The notes beneath the pieces are model-generated. The model did no database searches and was not told the DNA's origin. It was given only the letters and a program-made list of their open reading frames with translations. Below, piece by piece: positions 34,184 to 42,695 of a DNA stretch of 64,000 bases. The position numbers and the translations under genes are program-made. Positions within the stretch are counted from its first letter, which is position 1. Each line of letters opens with the position of its first letter. This DNA is from Altererythrobacter aquiaggeris (GTDB taxonomy: Bacteria > Pseudomonadota > Alphaproteobacteria > Sphingomonadales > Sphingomonadaceae), in contig NZ_JBANRL010000001.1 in NCBI RefSeq assembly GCF_037154015.1, positions 434,001 through 498,000 on the forward strand, in the 5' to 3' direction.

Positions 34184-34966
34184 ATGCTCGACTTTTTGCC
34201 ACAACCTGCCGGAACTGTTGCCATGCGGCTGACTGGCCGGATGCATTACGAGGATTTCGAACGGGCCTATCAGAAATTGGAAGAAGCGCTGGCATCTGCC
34301 GCAAGTGTTAATGTCTATGCGGAGATTATGCAGTTCAAAGGCTTCGATCTGGATATCCTGTTCAAAAGCATATCGATCGACCGGACGCTGCTCGACAGGC
34401 TGGACCGCTTTGGACGCGTCGCGGTAGTCAGTGACCAAGGCTGGATACGCGCATTGGCACGGGTCGAAAGCGCCATACTGGACAAGGTAACCTACCGCAT
34501 ATTCACACCCGGCCAGCGGGATGCAGCCTTGGCCTGGGTCGAGGGCCGCGATGATCTGCCTTATGGGCATAATATCCGGATTATCGAGACCGACAAAAAC
34601 GATGTGCTGGGATTCGAAGTCAGCGGCCATCTGGGGCATGAAGAGGTGGACCGGATGGCCCGCGAAGTTAACGCGCTGCGGGCCGAGCATCGCCCGAGAG
34701 CAGTGCTCGTGCGGTACACATTATACGACGGGTTCGATCCTGCCATCCTGCTGGACCGGGAATATGCGAAAATGAAACTGGGCCTGCTCAGGCTGAACGA
34801 GAAATACGCCTTGGTCGGTGGGCCGGAGTGGATGCGCGAACTGGTCAAGACTATCGATCCGCTTCTCAAAGCCGATCTGCGCACCTTCGATCTGAAAGAC
34901 GAGGCGCGGGCATGGGAATGGCTCGCCGCGGAACCGGTGATCGAACGCCCGCTCGCCGAAGCCTGA
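34184..34966 (+). CDS. Tandem SpoIIAA-like (STAS-fold) protein
   Basis: 260 aa, cytosolic. Two consecutive SpoIIAA-like domains (PF11964 type): domain 1 about residues 1-125 (AMRLTGRMHYEDFERAYQKL, RVAVVSDQGWIRALARVES) and domain 2 about 127-250 (GFEVSGHLGHEEVDRMAREV, YALVGGPEWMRELVKTIDPL). Proteins of this group are stress- or redox-linked in other bacteria, but the ligand is unknown. It is the first gene after the island and has a palindromic box 80 bp upstream, which suggests control together with nearby genes. Confidence 0.83.
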   Translation: MLDFLPQPAGTVAMRLTGRMHYEDFERAYQKLEEALASAASVNVYAEIMQFKGFDLDILFKSISIDRTLLDRLDRFGRVAVVSDQGWIRALARVESAILDKVTYRIFTPGQRDAALAWVEGRDDLPYGHNIRIIETDKNDVLGFEVSGHLGHEEVDRMAREVNALRAEHRPRAVLVRYTLYDGFDPAILLDREYAKMKLGLLRLNEKYALVGGPEWMRELVKTIDPLLKADLRTFDLKDEARAWEWLAAEPVIERPLAEA

Positions 34967-35006
34967 CCGGGCGGATAATGTCTTGCACAGTTTCCTCCCG
35001 GCTATC

Positions 35007-35066
35007 GCGCTGTCATTCGCCCTGTCATTCGTCCTGTCATTCGCGCTGTCATTCGCCCTGTCATTT
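35007..35066. repeat. Five 12-bp tandem repeats
   Basis: Units of the form gcgctgtcattc with changes at positions 2-3, in the 130-bp gap between the convergent genes ending at 34966 and 35097. Not part of a credible gene. Confidence 0.85.
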
Positions 35067-35096
35067 CGTACCGGAAGCACGCAACTCCGGGCGGGT

Positions 35097-35369
35097 TCAA
35101 CCGGTTGGCTCAATGTCTGGTTGGCCTTCTTCGGGTGCAGGTTCCTCCAACGGCGCATTGGTCATCTGCGTTTCGGGCAAGGTAACCGGGACACCGCCTT
35201 CGGGCGCCGTTGTCCATTCGGGTGACGGGTTGGTGGTCGTTATCGGCGCGGGGGCCTGTGTCTGCTCGGACTGGCGCCAGATCCAGAAGGCACCGATCAG
35301 ACCCGCTGCCAGAACCAGGGCTATCAGCAAGTTACGCAGTAACGGACGGTTCTGATCTACCTGTGACAT
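35097..35369 (-). CDS. Small single-pass membrane protein, 90 aa
   Basis: Start set at ATG 35369 with AAGGGGAAGAATATC before it. One membrane segment (about residues 10-28, LLRNLLIALVLAAGLIGAFW) is followed by a Pro/Glu/Thr-rich tail, probably periplasmic. Function unknown. A half-conserved palindromic box lies 63 bp upstream. Confidence 0.72.
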   Translation of the reverse strand: MSQVDQNRPLLRNLLIALVLAAGLIGAFWIWRQSEQTQAPAPITTTNPSPEWTTAPEGGVPVTLPETQMTNAPLEEPAPEEGQPDIEPTG

Positions 35370-35431
35370 GATATTCTTCCCCTTGAAGTACCCACTCCCC
35401 CCGCAATGACCGGGCAATTGACTTCAATAAA

Positions 35432-35447
35432 TATGTAAATGTCCCTA
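35432..35447. promoter_or_regulatory. Weaker palindromic box (tatgtaa-at-gtcccta)
   Basis: Right arm GTCCCTA is intact and the left arm is degenerate, 13 of 16 positions matching the 34088 box form. It lies 63 bp upstream of the 35369 start. Confidence 0.35.
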
Positions 35448-35504
35448 GCCAGATGGTCCTGGCCTGATGTCCATGGCCTGCCTTAAGTCGCGACGCCGGT
35501 CGTG

Positions 35505-36680
35505 TCAGGCAATGCTGGCAAGCGCCTTGCCGCCTCTGCTCGCGACAGCTCCCAAACCCAGCAGCATTGCAAGCAGCCACACAAGCATACCCAGAAACGG
35601 GATCAAACCCAGTATCAGGATGACGGCGGCACCCGCTGCAGGCCAAAGTAGCCGCGCGGGCAGACGGGCTGGTGGTTCACCCGCACCGGACATCACCCGG
35701 CGCATCTCCATGCCGATCAGAAAGGCTGTGGCGGCAATCGCAACGGGGGTGACAGCAAGGCAAATCGCGCCAAGCAGCAAACCTAGCGGTGCCCCCACTA
35801 CCGTGAAAAACAGCAGGATTATCGCGACCGGCACACCAGCCGCGATGATTGTTCCGATCCCCAGACTGCGAAGGGGCGAGGTGCGGATGAACCGGGCTGA
35901 AGATCGCATCAGACCCGGCACCGCGAAAGCAATTGCCACGACAAGGATGGCAAACCCGGCCGCGGCGGCCAGAGTGATGACAGGAAACAGTTCGCCCGCG
36001 CCGCGTCCCCAGCTTTCGAAAGCCGACTGGTCTTGCGCAGGCAGGATTAGCCGCCGGCCTGTTATGACCGCGCCGGGCTCGATCACGAGATTGCTTGTCC
36101 GGTATAACAGATCACCCGCGATCCGCGTCGCCGGGCCAAGCCGGACCGCATCGCCGCTCAGCCGCGCATCACCGCCCACGGCTGCATTGACATAAACACT
36201 TCCCGCTCCGATCCGCAGATCGGCCGGGACGGATGTTTCCATCCGCACATCCCCGCCCGCCATTACCGCCGACCCGCCGATGGAAAATGTTGGCCGGACC
36301 TTTATCGAACCGCCAGCGACCACAATATCGTCTGCTACGGTGCCGCTGTTCAGGTCCATTTTTCCGCCGACAGCAAACAGGTCTTGCAAAGCCGCGTTGC
36401 TGACCGAAATTTCACTCCCGGCGATAACCAGATGGTCTGCCCTCGTTGCATCGACCCGGACTCTGCCGCCTGCAGCAAAGACATCGTCGATCGAATTGAT
36501 TTTGAGGTTGATGTCTTCGGCCGAGAAGAACGACATGTCGGGCGCCTTGATACCGACATCGATGTTCTCGCCGATTTCGCCGGTGATCTGCGGATTGACG
36601 CGGTTGGCAGCGAACAAGGCCAGGATTACGAGGATGGGCAGCGCCACGAGACGGGAAAACATGCGCGAATGGAAAGCCAT
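35505..36680 (-). CDS. Bactofilin-like polymer-forming domain membrane protein
   Basis: 391 aa from ATG 36680 (GGAAGGGGCACAAA upstream). An N-terminal membrane segment (about 8-25) precedes a repetitive beta-solenoid region of ~170 residues (DLFAVGGKMDLNSGTVADDI, GGSIKVRPTFSIGG, GGDARLSGDAVRLG), like bactofilins and polymer-forming cytoskeletal proteins. At least four hydrophobic segments follow in the C-terminal half (PVITLAAAAGFAILVVAIAF, IGTIIAAGVPVAIILLFFTV). Probably an envelope protein with an extracytoplasmic scaffold-like domain; exact role unknown. A good palindromic box lies 84 bp upstream. Confidence 0.8.
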   Translation of the reverse strand: MAFHSRMFSRLVALPILVILALFAANRVNPQITGEIGENIDVGIKAPDMSFFSAEDINLKINSIDDVFAAGGRVRVDATRADHLVIAGSEISVSNAALQDLFAVGGKMDLNSGTVADDIVVAGGSIKVRPTFSIGGSAVMAGGDVRMETSVPADLRIGAGSVYVNAAVGGDARLSGDAVRLGPATRIAGDLLYRTSNLVIEPGAVITGRRLILPAQDQSAFESWGRGAGELFPVITLAAAAGFAILVVAIAFAVPGLMRSSARFIRTSPLRSLGIGTIIAAGVPVAIILLFFTVVGAPLGLLLGAICLAVTPVAIAATAFLIGMEMRRVMSGAGEPPARLPARLLWPAAGAAVILILGLIPFLGMLVWLLAMLLGLGAVASRGGKALASIA

Positions 36681-36763
36681 TTTGTGCCCCTTCCAGATGC
36701 AACCGGCCAACACGCCGGTTTGGCATAGGGACGCATGATTGCCGAAAGCGCGGTGCCGATCTG

Positions 36764-36779
36764 TAGGGAATTGTCCTTA
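36764..36779. promoter_or_regulatory. Palindromic box TAGGGAA-TT-GTCCTTA
   Basis: Reverse complement TAAGGAC-AA-TTCCCTA matches the 34088 box in 14 of 16 positions. It is 84 bp upstream of the 36680 start. The gap 36681-37035 contains no convincing gene. Confidence 0.5.
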
Positions 36780-37035
36780 CCAAGCGTGGCATATCTCTAC
36801 GCGGCAGCGATCGCCGCAGGCACGCCGCTTCCCGCGCAGATCCGATTGGCGTCCATATCCGGCCCGCTGCCGCATTTTTGGACCCGGTTTGCGCTGGGTA
36901 ACCATTTGCGCCTTATGTTGAATTACGTATGGTCAGAAATAACGGGATCAAGCGAAACCGGATAGTCGCACCCGGCAACCCGCGTCATCTACAGTGATAC
37001 AAGGCGCGTTCCATTTACGAGAAAGGCACCAGACC

Positions 37036-37233
37036 ATGGCCACTACGCCGCCAAACGACCCGGACCGGATCGATCCGCAGTCTCCGCCAGAAACGCCGGG
37101 TTTGCCGGACGAGCCTGCACCAACCCAGCCGCCCGAAGTGGACCCGCCGCAGCCCGATGTCGAAGAACCCGGTCGCAGTCCGGAGGAATTTCCTTCGGTC
37201 AATACCGGGCGCAGCCAATCCGGACAGCGCTAG
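37036..37233 (+). CDS. Small proline-rich hypothetical protein, 65 aa
   Basis: ATG 37036 after gagaaaggcacc. Pro, Glu and Asp make up over half of the protein (PPETPGLPDEPAPTQPP), predicted disordered. No family recognised. A real but uncharacterised small protein is likely because similar Pro/Glu-rich ORFs accompany stress genes in alphaproteobacteria; chance ORF is the alternative. Confidence 0.5.
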   Translation: MATTPPNDPDRIDPQSPPETPGLPDEPAPTQPPEVDPPQPDVEEPGRSPEEFPSVNTGRSQSGQR

Positions 37234-37355
37234 CGGTTCGCCGGCGCGCGGCCGGCAAACACGCACGGTTGCGGCCCGTCATGCGTAGGTTTGCGTATAT
37301 TTACCCGCGCAGACACCCGTAAATTGCGAGAGCTACTGATTTGCGGGAGATACCC

Positions 37356-37721
37356 ATGAGCAACTGGTATATCGTAAAGTTCGAACTCGCCCGGACTGAC
37401 GAGTTTCCATCCGGCTCCGCCAGCCGGTCATACCTCATCCGTATCCCGCTGGACGAGGCAGGATTTATCGATGAGGCAGAACGCAGTGCCGATCCGGGGA
37501 GCGCCACTATCAGGCGCTTCTGGCCCAACGAGCCCGATCAGTCAGGCTATATACTGAAATCGCCAAACGGCTGGGTTTTCTCTTATGCCGTCGGTGACGA
37601 TGATGACGAGAACCTGTTTCATCTGGAAAACCACCCGATCCGGCAAGGAGAGTACATTACCGTGACCGAACCCGGCGGTGACCGGCTGCCCTATCGCATC
37701 GCATCGGTGGTGCCGGTCTGA
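37356..37721 (+). CDS. Hypothetical protein, 121 aa
   Basis: Start at ATG 37356 with gcgggaga before it. The product begins MSNWYIVKFELARTDEFPSG; beta-rich, acidic (DDDDENLFHLENHPIRQGEY), no signal peptide or membrane segment. The compact form suggests a small single-domain cytosolic protein. No family recognised. It precedes the convergent fixJ gene. Confidence 0.72.
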   Translation: MSNWYIVKFELARTDEFPSGSASRSYLIRIPLDEAGFIDEAERSADPGSATIRRFWPNEPDQSGYILKSPNGWVFSYAVGDDDDENLFHLENHPIRQGEYITVTEPGGDRLPYRIASVVPV

Positions 37722-37809
37722 ACCCGGCCCGTCCGCACCGGCTATAGTCTGGCGGCTATCGTCTGGCGGCTGTTGATCGGCGGGGTGGGGGTGATTGCTT
37801 CGCAGGCCG

Positions 37810-38427
37810 TTACTCTGCTTCGCCGACGCCGGCTGCAAAGGCGATGCGAAGCAGGTCGGAAAGATTGTTGACCTGCAGTTTGCCCATCACATTTGCGCGG
37901 TGGATTTCAACCGTGCGCGGGCTGATCCCCAGATCATAGCCGATGGTCTTGTTGGGATGCCCCCTGACCAGCCCGGCAAGCACGTCGCGCTCTCGCGGTG
38001 TCAGGACGTTGATCAGAACCCGCGCTTCATCGCGCCGCGCATGGCGGCGGTCGTTATTCGCCAGCCGGTTCGCGGCATGTTGCAGCGCCTCGAACAAGGT
38101 AACTTTCTCGAACGGTTTTTCGATGAAATCGGTCGCGCCGGCCTTCATTGCCGTCACAGCCATTTCGATGTCGCCGTGGCCCGTCATCACGATCACCGGA
38201 TAGCTGACCCCCCGATTGTTCAGTTCGCTCTGCACTTGCAGTCCGTCCGTGCCGGGCATCCGCACGTCGAGCAGGATACAACCCGGAGAAAGCTGGCCTA
38301 TGGCCGCTAGGAATGCATCGCCGGTATCGAAAGATTCCACCCTGTAGCCCGAAGTCTTGAGCATGAAGCATAGCGAACGGCGCACGCTTTCGTCGTCGTC
38401 CACCAGATATACCTGACAATCAGCCAT
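37810..38427 (-). CDS. fixJ: FixJ-type response regulator
   Basis: 205 aa from ATG 38427. Receiver domain with acidic pocket (YLVDDDE), phospho-acceptor D54 (CILLDVRMPG), T/K sites (VMTGHG, IEKPFEKV), then a LuxR-type helix-turn-helix (LTPRERDVLAGLVRGHPNKTIGYDL, SPRTVEIHRANVM). This is the transcription factor partner of FixL, directing oxygen-limited genes in other alphaproteobacteria. Its start overlaps the fixL stop by 8 bp. A recurring palindrome in the neighbourhood is a candidate binding site. Confidence 0.93.
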   Translation of the reverse strand: MADCQVYLVDDDESVRRSLCFMLKTSGYRVESFDTGDAFLAAIGQLSPGCILLDVRMPGTDGLQVQSELNNRGVSYPVIVMTGHGDIEMAVTAMKAGATDFIEKPFEKVTLFEALQHAANRLANNDRRHARRDEARVLINVLTPRERDVLAGLVRGHPNKTIGYDLGISPRTVEIHRANVMGKLQVNNLSDLLRIAFAAGVGEAE

Positions 38428-39580
38428 TGTCTGCTGCCGTCCTTTCCGTAACCAGCGAGAAGTGGAACTGTGTGCCGCCCATGGGCGACGGTTCGGCCCA
38501 GATCTTGCCGCCATGCGCGTTGATGATTGTGTTGCAGATCGACAATCCCAGCCCCATTCCGCTGGCCTTGGTACTGACGAACGGATGGAACAGGCGTTCG
38601 GCAATATGCTGGTCGAGGCCCGGTCCGCTATCGCTGACGGTTACGACCATCAGATTATCCTGCCCCATTTCGCTGGTGATCAGCAATCGCTTGACCGGGC
38701 TGTCCTGCATCGCTTCGACCGCGTTTCGGATCAGGTTCACCAACACCTGCTGGATCTGCACTGCGTCGACGAGAACCCGGTCATCCTCCTTGGCGAGCAC
38801 CTGCCCGAATTCGACATCACGGGCATCGCCGTTGATCAAAGCCAGCGCAGTGGCTTCGCGCACGATTTTGGACAGGCTGACAAAATGCCGGGTCGTTTCG
38901 CCGCGGGAAATAAATTCGCGCAGCCGTCGCACTATCTGCCCTGCACGGATTGCCTCGTCGGCGCTTTCCTGCAGCGCATGGCGAACATGGGTAATGTTTT
39001 CGGCAGTGGGATCAGCCAGCAGATCAATCGAGGCTTCGACATAGTTGGCGATTGCCGTCAGTGGCTGGTTCAATTCATGTGCCAGTGACGTTGCCAGCGT
39101 GCCCATAGCGGAAATACGCGATACATGAGCCAGTTCGGACTGCAGCGAATGAAGCTGTTTTTCGGTTTGCCTGCTGTCGGTGAGATCGCGGATAAACCCG
39201 GCAAACACACGCCTGTCCTCAAGTTTGACTTCGCCAACCGACAGATCGATCGGGAATGTGGCACCGTCGCGGGCGCGTGCAGTGGTCACGCGGCCAATAC
39301 CGATTATGCGCCGCTCGCCGGTGGTCATGTAATGCTGCAGGTAGCTATCGTGCCGCTCGCGATCGGGTGAAGGCATCAACAGGCTGACATTCTCGCCTGC
39401 CACTTCGGCCTCCGAATAGCCGAACATACGCTCGGCCCCCTGACTGAATGACAGGATCTTCCCCCCGGTGTCGATCACGATCATCGCGTCGGGCACTGTG
39501 TCGATCAACGCGTGCAGGCTGGCCAACTCGCCGAAAAGTTGCGGAGCAGGTGCGCCAGACGGGGCCGGGTTATTAATCAT
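38420..39580 (-). CDS. fixL: FixL-type heme-PAS oxygen-sensing histidine kinase, soluble
   Basis: 386 aa. The PAS domain (about residues 18-135) has the heme-ligand His H77 in RERHDSYLQHY and the regulatory Arg R97 in RRIIGIGR, as in rhizobial FixL. The HisKA box has phospho-acceptor H168 (SLAHELNQPLTA), followed by a HATPase domain (NLIRNAVEAM, SDSGPGLDQ, GMGLGLSI). No membrane segment, so it is a cytosolic oxygen sensor, unlike the membrane-bound S. meliloti form. Start ATG 39580 (TTG 39586 is possible). No fixK or cbb3 oxidase is in the window. Confidence 0.93.
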   Translation of the reverse strand: MINNPAPSGAPAPQLFGELASLHALIDTVPDAMIVIDTGGKILSFSQGAERMFGYSEAEVAGENVSLLMPSPDRERHDSYLQHYMTTGERRIIGIGRVTTARARDGATFPIDLSVGEVKLEDRRVFAGFIRDLTDSRQTEKQLHSLQSELAHVSRISAMGTLATSLAHELNQPLTAIANYVEASIDLLADPTAENITHVRHALQESADEAIRAGQIVRRLREFISRGETTRHFVSLSKIVREATALALINGDARDVEFGQVLAKEDDRVLVDAVQIQQVLVNLIRNAVEAMQDSPVKRLLITSEMGQDNLMVVTVSDSGPGLDQHIAERLFHPFVSTKASGMGLGLSICNTIINAHGGKIWAEPSPMGGTQFHFSLVTERTAADNG

Positions 39581-39903
39581 ACTCAAGCAGGGTGCCCGTC
39601 CGGGGCGCGCTTGACAACAGCGCGCGCTTTGCCCCGATTATGCCGGACACCCGGTTCGGGCGGGCTCCGCTCACGTCCGCTCACTGTATCGGCTGCAAAT
39701 GACGGGCAAACGCTGCCGGGGCTTGCTGCCATTCCGGCGAAAATAAGCTGGTTGAAAACTCCCGGAATGCGCCGCGTTTGCGCAATAGATGCGTGACGCT
39801 GCCGGCCCGGGACGCCGTGAATGTCGGACAAGGTCTGCATCATTTCCGGCTCCCTGGGTGGCAGGTATTTGCCCCGGCTATCCGATCGATCGGGAAATCT
39901 CTC

Positions 39904-39919
39904 TAAGGGGATGTCCGTA
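39904..39919. promoter_or_regulatory. Palindromic box TAAGGGG-AT-GTCCGTA in the fixL-bigR gap
   Basis: 13 of 16 positions match the 34088 box. The 528-bp gap 39581-40108 contains no credible gene; this box, 324 bp from fixL and 190 bp from bigR, and the AT-rich bigR operator at its right end are the only features I see. Confidence 0.35.
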
Positions 39920-40083
39920 CGCGCTCGGCACCACTTTTGGGCCGCGTTTGGGTCAAGATTGGGCGCTTTGGAACTGTGTATCGCCATTCCATCAGCCGGG
40001 AGAACCGCAAATAATCCCGCTGCAAATGCGGATGCCGGGATGCCAACTCACTCTCTCACATATCATATTAGGCCTTGCTAATT

Positions 40084-40109
40084 TAGAAACTTTGAATATA
40101 TTGTTTCTA
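40084..40109. promoter_or_regulatory. Candidate BigR operator
   Basis: Inverted repeat TAGAAAC-N12-GTTTCTA in an AT-rich tract overlapping the bigR start codon, so bound repressor would block its own operon. BigR-type proteins bind AT-rich dyads of this kind upstream of their genes. Confidence 0.6.
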
Positions 40110-40426
40110 TGAAAATGATGGACGATCTGGCCGCGATGACAGCAAGCGCGGGAGAAGCGGCAGCGCTGATGCGTGCACTGTCCAACAATTCGCGCCTGCT
40201 GATCCTGTGTCATCTTGCGGCGGCAGGCGAATTGCCGGTCGGTTCGCTTGTCGAACGCATCGGTATCAGCCAGTCAGCACTCTCGCAGCATCTGGCGAAG
40301 CTTCGCCAGCAGGGGCTGGTTGCTTACCGGCGCGATTCGCAGACACTTTATTACCGTGTGGCGGACCCGCGCGCGCTGCAGGTGCTGGAATTGCTGCATT
40401 CGATTTATTGTCCCCGGCTTGCCTAG
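40109..40426 (+). CDS. bigR: BigR/SqrR-type ArsR-family persulfide-responsive repressor
   Basis: 105 aa winged helix-turn-helix (IGISQSALSQHLAKLRQQGL). Two cysteines, C34 (LILCHLA) and C101 (SIYCPRLA), sit at the places where BigR and SqrR form a disulfide or tetrasulfide on reaction with reactive sulfur, releasing the operator. The gene directs the downstream sulfur operon: dioxygenase, two YeeE/YedE-type proteins, a DUF442 protein and SulP, with small gaps throughout. Strong family match by motif and context. Confidence 0.9.
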   Translation: MKMMDDLAAMTASAGEAAALMRALSNNSRLLILCHLAAAGELPVGSLVERIGISQSALSQHLAKLRQQGLVAYRRDSQTLYYRVADPRALQVLELLHSIYCPRLA

Positions 40427-40502
40427 CGGCGGCGTTACGGAACTTCCCGTAATGTGCACGGGCAGCATATCTTTAATTCATACCAGTACCGAGGAGCGAT
40501 AA

Positions 40503-41432
40503 ATGCATACCGACCCAGCCCTGAAACTGGCACAGGAACAAGTAAAAGGTGCGCTGCGGGGCGACGTCCGGGCCCCAGTAGTACAGGCCTTTTTTGACGA
40601 GGCGACCTTTACTGCCAGCTATGTCGTTCACGATCCGGCCCTGAAGCGTGCCGCCATCGTCGATCCGGTGCTTGATTTCGATCAGGCGTCAGGCCGCACT
40701 TCAACGCATTCGGCCGACCTGATTATCGAATATGTCCGTCAGCACGGATTGACGGCCGACTGGCTGCTGGAAACCCATGCGCACGCCGATCACTTGTCGG
40801 GAGCGCCCTATTTGCAGGAACATCTGGGCGGCAAAATCGCTATCGGGCAGGAAATCCTGACTGTTCAGAAAGTCTTCGGCAAGATTTTCAACGAAGGCGC
40901 CGGTTTCGCGCATGACGGTTCGCAATTCGACCATCTGTTTGCCGATGGCGACAGAATGGAAATAGGCGAAATCCCTTTTACCGCATTGCATGTCCCGGGA
41001 CATACCCCGGCGGACATGGCCTATGTCATCGGTGATGCGGTATTCGCGGGTGATACGATGTTCATGCCTGATTACGGCACTGCACGCGCGGATTTTCCCG
41101 GCGGCGACGCTGCGGTTCTGTTCCGGTCGATCCGCCGCCTTATGCAGCTGCCTGACGAAACACGCGTATTTCTTTGCCATGATTACAAGGCCCCTAGCCG
41201 GGCCGAATTTGCCTGGGAAACCACCATCGGTTCGCAGCGACAAGCCAATGTCCACGTTCATGAAGGCGTGAGCGAGGACGAATTCGTGGCCATGCGCACA
41301 GCCCGTGATGCGACGCTGGGTGTGCCGCGGCTGATTTTGCCGTCGATCCAGATCAATATGCGCGCCGGACACTTCCCCGAACCGGACGATAACGGAACCC
41401 GGTATCTGAAGTTGCCGCTCAACACACTGTAA
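40503..41432 (+). CDS. blh: Metallo-beta-lactamase fold persulfide dioxygenase (ETHE1/Blh-like)
   Basis: 309 aa. The metal-binding motif THAHADHLSGA and GHTPADMAYVIGDAVFAGDT are typical of the ETHE1/glyoxalase II group; ETHE1-type enzymes oxidise glutathione persulfide to sulfite. It is longer than human ETHE1, matching the Blh protein of BigR operons. Start ATG 40503 follows gaggagcgataa. Second gene of the BigR operon. Cytosolic. Confidence 0.9.
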   Translation: MHTDPALKLAQEQVKGALRGDVRAPVVQAFFDEATFTASYVVHDPALKRAAIVDPVLDFDQASGRTSTHSADLIIEYVRQHGLTADWLLETHAHADHLSGAPYLQEHLGGKIAIGQEILTVQKVFGKIFNEGAGFAHDGSQFDHLFADGDRMEIGEIPFTALHVPGHTPADMAYVIGDAVFAGDTMFMPDYGTARADFPGGDAAVLFRSIRRLMQLPDETRVFLCHDYKAPSRAEFAWETTIGSQRQANVHVHEGVSEDEFVAMRTARDATLGVPRLILPSIQINMRAGHFPEPDDNGTRYLKLPLNTL

Positions 41433-41441
41433 GGAAAGAAT

Positions 41442-41870
41442 ATGGAACCGCTCAATCCGCTGGTCGCCTTGTCGGGAGGGGTCCTCATCGGGCTCGCAGC
41501 AGCATTGCTTCTGCTTATGTCCGGAAGGATTGCAGGGGTCAGCGGCCTGACAGCGCGCGCATTGGGAATTGCCAGCAGCGGGCCCGGGCGGGGCGAAGCC
41601 GCAATGTTTGTCGCCGGGCTCCCGCTTGGGGCCGTCGCCGTCAATATGTTCTTGCGCCAGCCGGATGTGATAGTGACATCGTCGGTGGCTATACTGATTG
41701 CGGCCGGATTGCTGGTCGGATTTGGCACCCGGCTTGGCAGCGGCTGTACCAGCGGACACGGCGTGTGCGGCATGTCACGTCTGTCGCCGCGCTCGTTCGC
41801 GGCCACCGCAGCCTTTATGACTGCCGGCGTGATCGTGGTGGGCATGGCGCGCTACATGGTGGGGGGCTGA
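41442..41870 (+). CDS. YeeE/YedE-type membrane protein (sulfur transport), first of a pair
   Basis: 142 aa with about four hydrophobic helices. GCTSGHGVCGMSRLSPRSF is the conserved Cys-containing loop of the YeeE/YedE family, implicated in moving thiosulfate or other sulfur across the inner membrane. Half-length compared with full YeeE; the next gene supplies the other half. RBS aaggaaagaat; 9 bp after the dioxygenase gene. Confidence 0.88.
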   Translation: MEPLNPLVALSGGVLIGLAAALLLLMSGRIAGVSGLTARALGIASSGPGRGEAAMFVAGLPLGAVAVNMFLRQPDVIVTSSVAILIAAGLLVGFGTRLGSGCTSGHGVCGMSRLSPRSFAATAAFMTAGVIVVGMARYMVGG

Positions 41871-41874
41871 GCCG

Positions 41875-42318
41875 ATGCGCAAATTGTTCATCGCATTGCT
41901 GACCGGGACGATTTTCGGTGCTGGACTGACATTGTCCGACATGGTCAATCCGGCGCGGGTCATTGCATTTCTCGATCTGTTCGGCAGTTGGGATCCCTCG
42001 CTCGCCTTCGTGATGGGCGGCGCGCTGATCCCGTCGGCTATCGCATACGCTATGTCCCGCAGGATGCAGGGTCCGGTCTTTCATCCGACCTTCCACATCC
42101 CCGAAAACAAAGTGATCGATCCCCAGCTTATGGTTGGCGGTGCGATGTTCGGGGCGGGGTGGGGGCTGGCCGGATATTGCCCCGGTCCGGCATTGGCGGG
42201 GCTGGCATTCGGTGCCTGGCAAACCGCGGTGTTCGTTGTTGCGATGGTCGCGGGAATGTGGCTGCACGGCATATTGGTCGATCGGCGGCCGGGGTTCATC
42301 AGCTCGCTGGCAAGCTAG
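41875..42318 (+). CDS. DUF6691/YeeE-like membrane protein, second of a pair
   Basis: 147 aa with about four hydrophobic helices. GAGWGLAGYCPGPALAGLA is the family Cys loop. Together with the preceding gene it makes up a split YeeE/YedE-type transporter commonly encoded in BigR operons. Start ATG 41875, four bases after the previous stop. Confidence 0.88.
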   Translation: MRKLFIALLTGTIFGAGLTLSDMVNPARVIAFLDLFGSWDPSLAFVMGGALIPSAIAYAMSRRMQGPVFHPTFHIPENKVIDPQLMVGGAMFGAGWGLAGYCPGPALAGLAFGAWQTAVFVVAMVAGMWLHGILVDRRPGFISSLAS

Positions 42319-42321
42319 GAC

Positions 42322-42690
42322 ATGACAATGGATATCACTCGCCTTTCACCGCACTATGCGGTTAGCGCGCAATTGACCCGGGATGATCTGGAGCACGCGG
42401 CCCGGCTCGGGTTCCGGACAATCGTCGATAACCGGCCAGACGGCGAAGCGCCCGATCAACCATCAGCCCAGGCGATGGAAATTGCCGCGCAGAAACTGGG
42501 CCTTGGATTTGCCTATATCCCGGTTGTGCCGGGCGAACCCTGCACGCAGCAGGCGGTCATGCTGAAGCAAGTGCTGGCGACGATGGAAACACCGGTTCTG
42601 GCATATTGCCGCAGCGGCGCCCGCTCGACCTTGCTCTGGCAGGAATATTGCAAAATGCCGCCGGCACACCGTGAACCTGACGCGCGATAG
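42322..42690 (+). CDS. DUF442 / TIGR01244 rhodanese-like sulfurtransferase or phosphatase
   Basis: 122 aa with a dual-specificity phosphatase-like fold. The active-site loop AYCRSGARSTLLW has Cys and Arg of the CxxxxxR type. In related operons this domain is fused to or next to the persulfide dioxygenase (Blh), where it serves as a sulfurtransferase-like partner. Start ATG 42322, three bases after the membrane gene; the downstream SulP gene begins five bases after its stop. Confidence 0.87.
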   Translation: MTMDITRLSPHYAVSAQLTRDDLEHAARLGFRTIVDNRPDGEAPDQPSAQAMEIAAQKLGLGFAYIPVVPGEPCTQQAVMLKQVLATMETPVLAYCRSGARSTLLWQEYCKMPPAHREPDAR

Positions 42691-42695
42691 CGCAG

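Noticed and set aside
36735-36965. Small rightward ORF of 76 codons
   Set aside because: Weak start, no ribosome-binding site, and it overlaps the palindromic box; composition is unlike a gene.
39583-39987. Leftward ORF before fixL
   Set aside because: Arg/Pro/Ser-rich translation without domain; no supported start; treated as noncoding.
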